This document shows, one piece after another, positions 38,933 through 47,197 of a stretch of DNA of 64,000 nucleotides (position 1 is the stretch's first letter; the number at the start of each line of letters is the position of its first letter). Source of the DNA: DASVWZ01 sp963715675 (lineage in GTDB: Bacteria; Acidobacteriota; Terriglobia; Terriglobales; Acidobacteriaceae); NCBI GenBank assembly GCA_963715675.1, contig OY970265.1:4216001-4280000 (forward strand). The letters are read 5' to 3'. The notes under the pieces are model-generated. The model ran no database searches. It was not told the DNA's origin and saw only the letters and a program-made list of their open reading frames with translations. A program made the translations under genes and the position numbers.

Positions 38933-40135
38933 ATGAGCAGCGCCACAGTGTTGTCCTCTCCGCTGGGGGGTGTTTTGGTGGCAAGCCCCAGCACATCGTT
39001 TCGCGAGCAAGTGCGGCGCAGTTTGCCGGAGCCTCATCGACCGGTGCAGGAAGCCCAAGGCGGGGCCGATGCGCTGGCCAAACTGGAAAGCGGCCAATGG
39101 CAGGTGTTGTTTCTCGACCGGCGACTTCCAGACTTGGACGCTGAAGAACTCGTATCCATTATTAGACTGCGTTTCCCCGGCATCGAAGTCGTGCTGCTCG
39201 ACTCGGACAGCAGTGCATCCCCGAATTGGATCATCAAGGATACACGGCTGCCCGCGTTGACCCAGGAATCGCCTGGTGCAGTTGGAAGCGGAGCAACGGT
39301 TCGAGCCCACGCGGAAGGCTGGGAAGTCGTGCATTCGCCTTTGCCGGGAATGATTGGGCAATCGCCGGCCATACATTCTTTGTACCGCATGGCGCGCCTG
39401 GTGGCGCCGCGCAACACCACCGTTTTGATCCTCGGGGAAACGGGGACAGGGGAGGAACTGGTGGCGCGCGCCATTCACAAATTGAGTCCGCGAGCCCATC
39501 GCGCCTGCGTGGTAGTAAACTGCGCGGCGATTCCCGAGGCGCTGCTCGAGTCAGAATTGTTCGGCTACGTGCGAGGGGCCTTCACCGGCGCCGTGCAGAG
39601 CTACGCCGGAAGAGTTTACGCCGCCCAGGGCGGGACGCTGTTTCTCGACGAAGCGGGCGAGTTGCCCCTGGGACTGCAAGCCAAGTTGTTGCGATTTCTG
39701 GAGCAAAAGGAAGTGCAGCGGCTGGGCAGTTCCGAAGCCGTGCGGGTGGATGTGCGGGTGATCGCAGCCACCAACGCAGACCTGCCGCAGCGCGTCGAAC
39801 GCGGCGCTTTTCGCGAAGATCTGTACTACCGGCTCGCGTCGTTCCCCCTGCAATTACCTGCCCTGGCCGACCGCGCCGAAGACATTCTTCCGCTGGCGGA
39901 ACATTTCTTGCAAGCGCTGGCCGAATCGGGCGGGACAATTCCCCGGCTTAGTCCTGAGGCCAAGCATCGGCTGCAGACGCATGTTTGGAAGGGGAATGTG
40001 CGCGAGTTGCAGCAGGTCATGGAACGGGCTTTGATCCTGTGCGAGGGTGACGGCCGGATCGAGCCGGAACACCTGCACTTTGCGCCGTCGCGCAGAAGAG
40101 AACCTGGAGCGGGAAAACGTGGGGAGTCATGCTGA
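38933..40135 (+). CDS. FleQ/FlrA-like sigma-54 activator, degenerate (Walker A Lys to Glu, no HTH)
   Basis: 400 residues. The N-terminal receiver-like domain lacks the acidic pair of a true receiver but keeps an Asp in FLDRRLPDLD. The AAA+ domain has GAFTGA and Walker B GGTLFLDEAGELP intact. The Walker A reads GETGTGEELVA, with Glu174 (codon GAG, 39452-39454) in place of the invariant Lys. The protein ends after the AAA+ domain (NVRELQQVMERA) without the Fis-type HTH. Such a protein should bind ATP poorly and not bind DNA alone. It could act as an inhibitor or partner of the intact activator encoded at 41407. Confidence 0.85.
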   Translation: MSSATVLSSPLGGVLVASPSTSFREQVRRSLPEPHRPVQEAQGGADALAKLESGQWQVLFLDRRLPDLDAEELVSIIRLRFPGIEVVLLDSDSSASPNWIIKDTRLPALTQESPGAVGSGATVRAHAEGWEVVHSPLPGMIGQSPAIHSLYRMARLVAPRNTTVLILGETGTGEELVARAIHKLSPRAHRACVVVNCAAIPEALLESELFGYVRGAFTGAVQSYAGRVYAAQGGTLFLDEAGELPLGLQAKLLRFLEQKEVQRLGSSEAVRVDVRVIAATNADLPQRVERGAFREDLYYRLASFPLQLPALADRAEDILPLAEHFLQALAESGGTIPRLSPEAKHRLQTHVWKGNVRELQQVMERALILCEGDGRIEPEHLHFAPSRRREPGAGKRGESC

Positions 40136-40174
40136 GAGGAATCTTATCTTCTGACGACTGGACTGGCAGTTTCC

Positions 40175-41410
40175 GTGCATGAGCACGTTTTGCCTATGGT
40201 GACTTCGTCTATCTCCATGCCGCGCCTCATCGGTCAGCCCATGCCGGAAGTCGATCCTTTGTTGCTGGCGGAGGCGTTCTCCTCCTTTACCGAGGCGGCG
40301 GCTTCGCTCGAACGCTCGTACGCGCAGTTGCAGGGCGAAGTGGCTCGTCTGCGAAGAGAGTTGGAACAGACCGACCGCGATCTGGTTCGCAGCCTGGAAG
40401 AAAACCAACTGATGCGGGAACGTCTCAACCGCATTCTGGAAGCCCTGCCATGTGGGGTGGTCGCCCTCGAAGCGGACGGCCGCGTGATCCTGGCGAATCC
40501 GGAAGCTGGCCGTCTGCTGGGTGCAAGCAAGAACGTTGGGATTCCCTCCTGGATGCGTGAAATGCTCGGCCAGGTGCCCCCCGACGGCAGTGAACTCGAG
40601 TACGAACCAGAGGCGGGCACGGAGTGGATGGCAGTGCGCCGGGCCGAACTGAGCGGGGGAGCGGGCGGCAGTTCGATTTTCATCGTCGAGGACATCAGCG
40701 GATTGAAGCGTCTGGAAAGAGAGCACGAAGTTCTGCGCCGGCGGCAGGCGCTGGCGGAAATGTCGGTAACGCTGGCGCATGAGATCCGCAATCCGCTGGG
40801 CAGCCTGGAACTGTTTGCCGGGTTGCTGGCGGAGTCGGAACTGGGCGGCGAAGAGCGAGGCTGGGTGCGGCATCTGCAAGCGGGCCTGCGAACCCTGGCT
40901 GCGACGGTGAATAACGTCTTGCATTTCTACAGCCAGCCGCCTCCCGGGCTTACTCCGGTCGATCTGGGTGAAGTGCTTTCGTCGCTGGCGCAATTTCTGC
41001 GGCCGCAGGCCGAAGCTACCCGCGTGAAGCTTGAGCTGGAACAGAGTTTCCATCATGTGCGGGTAGCTGCCGACCGGCATCGGGTGGAGCAGGTTCTCCT
41101 GAATCTGGCGCTGAACGCATTCCGTTTCATGCCGCAAGGCGGCGTGCTGAAGATTTCCGGCCAAACCCAGGCGCGGGAGGCCGGATCGATGGCAGTGGTC
41201 GAGATCGCGGACACGGGGCCAGGCATACCTCCGGAAAACCTTGAGCGCATCTTCCAGCCGGGCTTCACCACCCGTGCGGGCAGTCCGGGCCTGGGGCTGG
41301 CCGTGTCGAAAACCATCATGGAGCAGCACAGCGGAACCATTCGAGTTCTGCCGGCGACAGGCGGGGCGAGGTTCGAGCTCGAATTTCCGGTATTGAGGAG
41401 TGGCCAGTGA
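40175..41410 (+). CDS. Cytoplasmic histidine kinase, FlrB/FleS-like
   Basis: 411 residues if GTG 40175 is used; ATG 40196 and 40217 are alternatives and none has a clear ribosome-binding site. No membrane helices. A coiled-coil start (SYAQLQGEVARLRRELEQ) leads to a PAS domain (ILEALPCGVVALEADGRV), the HisKA box LAHEIRNPLGSLELFAG, then NLALNAFRFMPQGG and DTGPGIPPENLERIF with GLGLAVSKTIME. Its stop overlaps the start of the NtrC-type gene (GTGA). The layout is that of FlrB/FlrC, the pair that switches on middle flagellar genes in polar flagellates. Confidence 0.88.
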   Translation: MHEHVLPMVTSSISMPRLIGQPMPEVDPLLLAEAFSSFTEAAASLERSYAQLQGEVARLRRELEQTDRDLVRSLEENQLMRERLNRILEALPCGVVALEADGRVILANPEAGRLLGASKNVGIPSWMREMLGQVPPDGSELEYEPEAGTEWMAVRRAELSGGAGGSSIFIVEDISGLKRLEREHEVLRRRQALAEMSVTLAHEIRNPLGSLELFAGLLAESELGGEERGWVRHLQAGLRTLAATVNNVLHFYSQPPPGLTPVDLGEVLSSLAQFLRPQAEATRVKLELEQSFHHVRVAADRHRVEQVLLNLALNAFRFMPQGGVLKISGQTQAREAGSMAVVEIADTGPGIPPENLERIFQPGFTTRAGSPGLGLAVSKTIMEQHSGTIRVLPATGGARFELEFPVLRSGQ

Positions 41411-42834
41411 ACCAGGGTTATGCCGCGCAGGGTTGTGGCACGGAAGAGACGGGGCGCACGTCGCCGGCGCGGGAAGTGCTGATTGTCGATGACGAAGCCG
41501 GCATGCGGGCCGCGCTCGAGGCGGGTTTTCTGCGCCGGGGATGGCGCGTGGACACTGCCTCGGGAACCACCGAGGCGATTGCCAAGTTCCGGCAGGCGCG
41601 CCACTCCCTGGTCGTAACCGACATCCGGATGCCCGACGGCGACGGTTTCTCGGTGCTGCGCCAGGTGCACGCCTGTGATCCTCGGACGGCGGTCATTCTG
41701 CTGACCGCCTATGGAAGTATTCCGGGCGCCGTGACCGCCATGAAGGATGGCGCCTGCGATTACCTCATCAAACCGGTGGCGTTCGAGCAGTTGGTGCAGG
41801 CGGCACAGCAGATTCTAGCCAGAACCCGGCCGCATCCCTCGGACTGCGGCGAAATCGTAGGGCAGTCTTTTTCCTTACGGCGTGCGCTGGAGCGTGCCCG
41901 CCAGGTGGCTGCCACGGACGCAGACATTCTGATTCAAGCCGAAAGCGGCACCGGCAAGGAACTGCTGGCGAGAATGATTCACCGCCTGAGTCGGCGACGG
42001 GAGCACGCGCTGGTGGCGGTGAATTGCGCCGCGTTTCCGGAAAATCTGCTGGAAAGTGAACTGTTCGGGCATGCCAGGGGGGCATTCACCGGGGCAGTCA
42101 TCGCTAAGCCGGGAAAGTTCGAACTGGCCGATGGGGGCACCCTGCTGCTCGATGAAGTGGGCGAGATGCCGCTACCGTTGCAACCCAAACTCCTGCGTGC
42201 GCTGCAGGAACGCGAAATCGACCGCCTGGGATCGAGCCGTCCGGTGAAGGTGGATATCCGGGTCATCGCGACCACCAATCGCCCACTCGAGGTCATGGTC
42301 CGGGAAGGCGCCTTCCGCGCCGATCTTTACTACCGGCTGAATGTGATTCCGCTGACCCTGCCCTCGCTGCGCGAACGCCCGGAAGACATTGCCGAATTAG
42401 CGGAACATTTTGCCCGGCTTTACTCGGCTGGACACGCTGCCCCTGCCATGAGGCCGGAGTTCCTGGCGCGGATTCAGCAGCATCCGTGGCCGGGGAATGT
42501 GCGGGAACTGGCCAACCTGATGCGTCGCGCCGTAGCCCTTTGCCCGAATGAGATTGGCCTGGACATTCTGGAGCCGAACGAACTCGGAGGCGAGGCGCAA
42601 CCGGCCATGGTAAGGGGGGAACCCCTGCGGCCGGGAGTTTCACTCGAAACCGCCGAGCGGCGGCTGCTCGAAATGACGCTGGACGCGACCGGCGGAAATC
42701 GCTCGCGGGCGGCCGAGATGCTCGGAGTAAGCCTGCGCACCGTGCGCAACAAGATCCGTGATTATGGTCTCCCACCCAAACGAAGTTACGCAGTCGAAGC
42801 TGCCGAGCCAGGGAGTTGTGCCCATGATGAATGA
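41407..42834 (+). CDS. NtrC-family sigma-54 response regulator, FlrC/FleR-like
   Basis: 475 residues, GTG start overlapping the kinase stop by four bases. The receiver has VDDE and Asp72 in VVTDIRMPDGDG. The AAA+ domain is complete: Walker A AESGTGKELLA, GAFTGA, Walker B GGTLLLDEVGEMP. The Fis-type HTH is GGNRSRAAEMLGVSLRTVRN. It likely activates sigma-54 promoters of flagellar genes after phosphorylation by the kinase before it. Its last codons overlap the start of flgB, so regulator and basal-body genes share a transcript. Confidence 0.92.
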   Translation: MNQGYAAQGCGTEETGRTSPAREVLIVDDEAGMRAALEAGFLRRGWRVDTASGTTEAIAKFRQARHSLVVTDIRMPDGDGFSVLRQVHACDPRTAVILLTAYGSIPGAVTAMKDGACDYLIKPVAFEQLVQAAQQILARTRPHPSDCGEIVGQSFSLRRALERARQVAATDADILIQAESGTGKELLARMIHRLSRRREHALVAVNCAAFPENLLESELFGHARGAFTGAVIAKPGKFELADGGTLLLDEVGEMPLPLQPKLLRALQEREIDRLGSSRPVKVDIRVIATTNRPLEVMVREGAFRADLYYRLNVIPLTLPSLRERPEDIAELAEHFARLYSAGHAAPAMRPEFLARIQQHPWPGNVRELANLMRRAVALCPNEIGLDILEPNELGGEAQPAMVRGEPLRPGVSLETAERRLLEMTLDATGGNRSRAAEMLGVSLRTVRNKIRDYGLPPKRSYAVEAAEPGSCAHDE

Positions 42835-43195
42835 TCCGGTGATCGCATCGCTGACCCGTTTTCTGGATATGAGTGTGTTCCGGAGCGGGCTGATTCTTTC
42901 CAACATGGCGAATATTGATACCCCGGGGTACCACACCCGCGATATCGACTTCCGCCAGGAACTTGAAAACGCCGCGGGCGATGAGGAAGGCAATCTGGAG
43001 ACGGCGGCGTTCTCGCCCGCCGCTCATGCGGTGCGGGGACTGATCGAACGCCCGGATGGAAACAACGTCAATCTGGAGCGGGAAAGCATGCTGCTGGCCG
43101 ACACCCAGCTGCGCTTCAACACCTGCGTGCAGTTGCTGCGGGACCGCTTCCGCATGCTGTCGAGCGCCATCCACGAAGGGAGCACAACGTCATGA
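42824..43195 (+). CDS. flgB: Flagellar basal-body rod protein FlgB
   Basis: 123 residues from ATG 42824, overlapping the upstream regulator by 11 nt; GGGAG at 42811 is the ribosome-binding site. The rod-family motif is SNMANIDTPGYHTRDIDF near residues 27-44. FlgB is the proximal rod component that joins the MS ring through FliE. Its C-terminal helix (LRFNTCVQLLRDRFRML) is typical. It is followed by flgC with a 4-nt overlap. Confidence 0.94.
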   Translation: MMNDPVIASLTRFLDMSVFRSGLILSNMANIDTPGYHTRDIDFRQELENAAGDEEGNLETAAFSPAAHAVRGLIERPDGNNVNLERESMLLADTQLRFNTCVQLLRDRFRMLSSAIHEGSTTS

Positions 43196-43626
43196 ACCTG
43201 TTTGGCATGCTTGATGTCAGCGCGTCGGCGCTTACCGCGGAACGGCAGCGCGCCGAGGCGGTCACCAGCAACATGGCGAATGCCGAGACCACCCGCACCC
43301 CGGAAGGTGGACCGTACCGCCGGCAACTTGTGGTGTTCCGGGCGCAGCGGATGCCTCAATTCGGAATGTTTCTGGCCGGTTCGGGACAGCGGCCGGGCGC
43401 AGGAGTGCGGATCGACCAGGTCGTGGCTGATCCCCGGCCGGCGATCCAGCGCTACCAGCCCGGACATCCCGACGCGGATCCGAAAGGCTACGTGGCTTAT
43501 CCGGCGATCGATCCGGTGGAAGAGACTGCGGACTTGCTGGGCGCGGTGCGGGCGTATGAGTTGAATGCGTCGGCGGTGCAATCGACCAAAACCATGATTC
43601 AGGAATCCCTGGATTTATTGAAATAG
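43192..43626 (+). CDS. flgC: Flagellar basal-body rod protein FlgC
   Basis: 144 residues, starting within the flgB stop (ATGA). The start FGMLDVSASALTAERQRAEA and SNMANAETTRTPEGGPYRRQ are FlgC signatures, and the C-terminal LLGAVRAYELNASAVQSTKT forms the rod helix. FlgC is a proximal rod subunit exported by the flagellar type III apparatus. Confidence 0.94.
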   Translation: MNLFGMLDVSASALTAERQRAEAVTSNMANAETTRTPEGGPYRRQLVVFRAQRMPQFGMFLAGSGQRPGAGVRIDQVVADPRPAIQRYQPGHPDADPKGYVAYPAIDPVEETADLLGAVRAYELNASAVQSTKTMIQESLDLLK

Positions 43627-43645
43627 CTCCAAGGAGCAAGCACTC

Positions 43646-43936
43646 ATGACCGATCCGGTTTCAACTCTGCGTATCCTGCCCAGCCCGGTGGATCCGGCGC
43701 GAGTCACGCCCCGGGAATGGGGATTCACCGAAACCCTGCGCTCCGCCATGGACCGGGTGGAACAGTTGCAGGGTTCGGCGGACCACCAGGTCGCGGCCCT
43801 GCTCGACGGCAATGGAGTGGATGTCCAGAGCGCGATGATTGCGGTGGAGAAGGCTGATCTTTCATTTCAGTTGATGATGCAGGTGCGCAACAAGATCGTC
43901 TCCGCCTACCAGGAGATCTCGCGCATGCAGTTCTGA
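43646..43936 (+). CDS. fliE: Flagellar hook-basal body protein FliE
   Basis: 96 residues. The second half, LLDGNGVDVQSAMIAVEKAD, then LMMQVRNKIVSAYQEISRMQF, is the conserved FliE region that links the MS ring to the rod. The ending QF is typical. It lies 19 nt after flgC with AAGGAG upstream, and 22 nt before fliF. Confidence 0.94.
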   Translation: MTDPVSTLRILPSPVDPARVTPREWGFTETLRSAMDRVEQLQGSADHQVAALLDGNGVDVQSAMIAVEKADLSFQLMMQVRNKIVSAYQEISRMQF

Positions 43937-43958
43937 ATAAGGCCGCGGGGAGACCAGG

Positions 43959-45455
43959 GTGGAATCGCCCAAGTCATTCAACGAAGCGGTGAGCCAGGCA
44001 GGGCATTTGCTGCGCGGGCTGAGCCCCAAGCAGCGGGTATGGCTGGTCGGGGGCGCCGCGCTGGTCGCGCTCACCCTGTGGGCATTTGTCGAACTGCTGG
44101 GAAAGCCTGCCTACACCACGTTGTATTCCGGGCTGAAACCGGCCGACGCGCAGGCCCTGGGCGCCCGCCTGGGGACAAAGAATATCAGGTACGAGTTGTC
44201 GGCGGACGCGACCAGCGTGCTGGTTCCCGCCGACCAGCTTGATGCCAGCCGTCTGGAGACGGCCTCGCAAGGATTGCCGCGCAACGCCCGCCTGGGATTT
44301 GAGATTTTTGACACGCCCAACTGGACCGGCTCGGATTTCACCGAGAAGGTGAATTACCAGCGGGCGCTCGAAGGCGAACTGGAACGGACCTTACAGACTC
44401 TGAATGAAGTCGAGGGAGTGCGGGTGCATCTGGTGTTTCCCCGCGAGTCGCTGTTTACCGAGCAGGAGCGGGAGGCGAAGGCGGCGGTGCTGCTGAAGAC
44501 CCGGGGAGGCACGCTTTCCGAACGCGCCCAGCTGGCGATTCCGCAACTGGTGGCGAGCGCGGTAGACGGCCTGCGTCCGGAAAATGTCACGGTGGTCGAC
44601 GCGGACAGCAATACTCCGCTCCTGCATTCGCGAGGGCGGAACGGAGAAGCCGCGGGATCCGATCTGGAACAGCAACTGGAGAAAACGCTATTGCGCACCC
44701 TCGAACCGGTGGTGGGCGCCGAGCACGCGCGCGCCAGCGTACACGTGGACTATGACCTGAGCACCAGCGAGGACACGGACGAAGTTTACGATCCCAAGAA
44801 CGCGGCCCTGGTGACCCAGCAGAAATCTGATGAGAACGCGGGCGGAGCCTTGCCCGCAGGAGTACCAGGCACGGCCAGTAACCTGCCGGGGGCGACGGCC
44901 GTCAAAGCCGTCGCGGTCAACAATGACTCGCAATCCTCCCACTCAGAAAGTGAAACCTACGCCGTCGGCAAAAGCATCCGGCACAGCACCCAGCCGCCGG
45001 GACGAATTAAGCGCATCACCGCCGCAGTCTTGGTCGACGATGCGGTGACCGGCGATGCCAAGCAACCTTCCCGACAGAAGCGCACGGCGGACGAACTGAA
45101 ACAGATTGAGCAACTGGCGGCAGCAGCGATTGGCATCGACAGCCAGCGCGGCGACGTGATTTCGGTGGAAAACATCTCCTTCCAGGAGATCCCAGCAGAG
45201 AAAGTCGCGCCTCCCGGCAAGCTTGAAACCACGCGAAAGATTGTGGTTGAGTGGCTGGGGCTGCTGCGCTATGCGGGGATTCTGGCGCTGTTTTTCATCG
45301 TGTACTTCCTGATGCTGCGACCGGTCAAGAAGCAGCTCATGACAGCGTTTCGGGAGCTTCCCGCCCGCGTGGTTGCCACCAACAAGGCCGCCGCCGCGGC
45401 GGTGGAGATTGAGCTGCGACCGGCAGTGAACAGTCGCGCCACGCGGCCGCCCTGA
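43959..45455 (+). CDS. fliF: Flagellar MS-ring protein FliF, C-terminal tail frameshifted
   Basis: The frame encodes 498 residues from GTG 43959. There is one N-terminal membrane helix (VWLVGGAALVALTLWAFVEL), the YscJ-type ring domains (YTTLYSGLKPADAQALGARL, FTEKVNYQRALEGELERTL, HLVFPRESLF) and a second helix near the end (YAGILALFFIVYFLML). The frame stops at 45453 after NSRATRPP. A neighbouring frame, open from 45413 to TGA 45542-45544, reads SRHAAALKKQLTDKVKSE and AASRLVQGWIRE, the expected FliG-binding tail, and would overlap the fliG start by ATGA. So a one-base shift lies within about 45411-45452. It is either a real mutation or a sequence error. Confidence 0.88.
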   Translation: MESPKSFNEAVSQAGHLLRGLSPKQRVWLVGGAALVALTLWAFVELLGKPAYTTLYSGLKPADAQALGARLGTKNIRYELSADATSVLVPADQLDASRLETASQGLPRNARLGFEIFDTPNWTGSDFTEKVNYQRALEGELERTLQTLNEVEGVRVHLVFPRESLFTEQEREAKAAVLLKTRGGTLSERAQLAIPQLVASAVDGLRPENVTVVDADSNTPLLHSRGRNGEAAGSDLEQQLEKTLLRTLEPVVGAEHARASVHVDYDLSTSEDTDEVYDPKNAALVTQQKSDENAGGALPAGVPGTASNLPGATAVKAVAVNNDSQSSHSESETYAVGKSIRHSTQPPGRIKRITAAVLVDDAVTGDAKQPSRQKRTADELKQIEQLAAAAIGIDSQRGDVISVENISFQEIPAEKVAPPGKLETTRKIVVEWLGLLRYAGILALFFIVYFLMLRPVKKQLMTAFRELPARVVATNKAAAAAVEIELRPAVNSRATRPP

Positions 45456-45540
45456 AGAAGCAATTGACCGACAAGGTGAAAAGCGAACCCGAGGCGGCCA
45501 GTCGACTGGTGCAAGGCTGGATCCGGGAGACGACGAAATC

Positions 45541-46557
45541 ATGACTGCTCCCCAGCGCAGCATCAGCGGCACCGCCAAGGCCGCGATCCTGCTGGTGCTT
45601 CTGGGCGAGGAAATTGCCAGCCAGATCTACCGGCACCTGAGCGAGCAAGACCTGCAGCGGCTGACCGAAGCTATTGCCGAACTCGAGTACGTGGACCCAC
45701 AGACCGCGCTCACCGTGCTGGAAGAGTACCACCGCATGGCCATCACCCAGGACTACCTGGCGCAAGGCGGTACCGAGTATGCCCGCAAGCTTCTGGTGAA
45801 GGCTTTTGGCGAGGAAGGGGCACGTCATCTGCTGGTGCAGGTTTCACGGGCAGCGGAAATGAGCGCGGGCAAGCTGGACTCGCTGCAGAAATCCGACCCC
45901 CAACAACTGGCGCGGTTCCTGGCCGGCGAACATCCCCAGACCATCGCCCTGATCCTGGCTCATCTGGAAGCCAAACCGGCCACCGAGCTGCTCATGCGCC
46001 TGCCGGATACGTTGCGGGCCGATTCGGTCAAGCGGATGGCCCAGTTGCGAATGTTTTCGCCGGAGATTGCCCAGAAAGTTGCCACTTCCTTGAACCAGCG
46101 CCTGGAAGCGCTGGGAGAACAGCATCGGCGTGCTTACGCCGGTTTTCAGGGGGTCGCCGACCTGCTGAACCGCATGGAACCGAATCAAGCCAAGGTGATC
46201 CTGGAAGCGATTGAGAAAGAAGATCCCAAAGTAGCCCTGAGTATTCGCAACCTGATGTTTACCTTCCAGGACCTGATCGGGGTACCCGAAGCCGGGATCC
46301 GGGAATGGCTGGGGCAACTCGACAAGAAGACGCTGGCCCTGGCACTGCGCGGGGCAGGCGAGGACCTGAAAAATTACATCTTCAAGTCGATGTCGGCTCG
46401 CGCCGTGGAAATGTTGAAGGAAGACATGGAGGTGCTTGGCCCGGTTCGCTCCCGCGATGTCAATCAAGCGCAGCGCGAGGCGGTGGCGGTGATGCGGAAG
46501 CTGGAAGCCGAAGGAAAAGTCACGTTGGGGGCGGATGAAGATGAGTACGTCGTCTAA
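45541..46557 (+). CDS. fliG: Flagellar motor switch protein FliG
   Basis: 338 residues. FliG forms the rotor ring on which stator torque acts. The N-terminal part (ISGTAKAAILLVLLGEEIAS) binds FliF, the middle holds the EHPQTIALILAHLE motif, and the C-terminal domain has the torque-helix charges (MFTFQDLIGVPEAGIREWL, LALRGAGEDLKNYIFKSM). All three domains are present. Its start overlaps the end of the alternative-frame FliF tail, which supports the frameshift reading. Confidence 0.95.
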   Translation: MTAPQRSISGTAKAAILLVLLGEEIASQIYRHLSEQDLQRLTEAIAELEYVDPQTALTVLEEYHRMAITQDYLAQGGTEYARKLLVKAFGEEGARHLLVQVSRAAEMSAGKLDSLQKSDPQQLARFLAGEHPQTIALILAHLEAKPATELLMRLPDTLRADSVKRMAQLRMFSPEIAQKVATSLNQRLEALGEQHRRAYAGFQGVADLLNRMEPNQAKVILEAIEKEDPKVALSIRNLMFTFQDLIGVPEAGIREWLGQLDKKTLALALRGAGEDLKNYIFKSMSARAVEMLKEDMEVLGPVRSRDVNQAQREAVAVMRKLEAEGKVTLGADEDEYVV

Positions 46558-47197
46558 GCCCGCCCTGGAGGCGCCCGCCGCGCCTGAGATCCGCTGCTTC
46601 GCGTACACCGAAGTTGCGCCGCCCGCGGGGGTGGTGCGCGGCGCGCCGCAGCCTTTGCCGCAGAACTCCGCCGAGGAGCAAGCCCGGCGAGATACCGCCA
46701 TCCGCGAACAGGCGCGGCAGGAAGGCGAATCCCGCGCCCGCGCCGACTGCCATGCCCAACTCAGTCAGGCCCGGGAAAGCATCCGCACCGCTCTGGCCAG
46801 CTTCACCAGGGAACGCGCGGCCTACTACCAGCAGGTGGAAGCCGAAGTGGTGAAGCTGGCATTGAGCATTGCGTGCAAGATTCTGCATCGGGAAGCGCAG
46901 GTGGATCCGCTGCTTCTGGCCAGCCTCGTGCATCTGGCGTTGCAGCAGATCGAGAGTGGCACTAAGGTCGTCCTGCGGGTGCATCCCCATCAGGTTTCGG
47001 AGTTCCGCAGCTATTTCGCGCAGCACATGGATACCCAGAATGTCCCGGAGGTGGCGGAAGATCCGGCGGTCAGCCGCGAAGGTTGCGTATTGCAAACCTC
47101 CTTAGGCACCACCGAACTCGGGATTGAGGTGCAGTTGAAAGAAATTGAGCAAGGCCTGTTCGACCTGCTGGCACAGCGGCCGCAAGGCTCACCATGA
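46535..47197 (+). CDS. fliH: Flagellar export apparatus protein FliH
   Basis: 220 residues; ATG 46535 (or 46541) lies inside the end of fliG. FliH holds the ATPase FliI in check and brings it to the export gate. The proline-rich start, a charged coiled coil (EEQARRDTAIREQARQEGES) and the conserved C-terminal part VVKLALSIACKILHRE, then VLRVHPHQVSEF, identify it. The following fliI start overlaps its stop by four nt. Confidence 0.9.
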   Translation: MKMSTSSKPALEAPAAPEIRCFAYTEVAPPAGVVRGAPQPLPQNSAEEQARRDTAIREQARQEGESRARADCHAQLSQARESIRTALASFTRERAAYYQQVEAEVVKLALSIACKILHREAQVDPLLLASLVHLALQQIESGTKVVLRVHPHQVSEFRSYFAQHMDTQNVPEVAEDPAVSREGCVLQTSLGTTELGIEVQLKEIEQGLFDLLAQRPQGSP

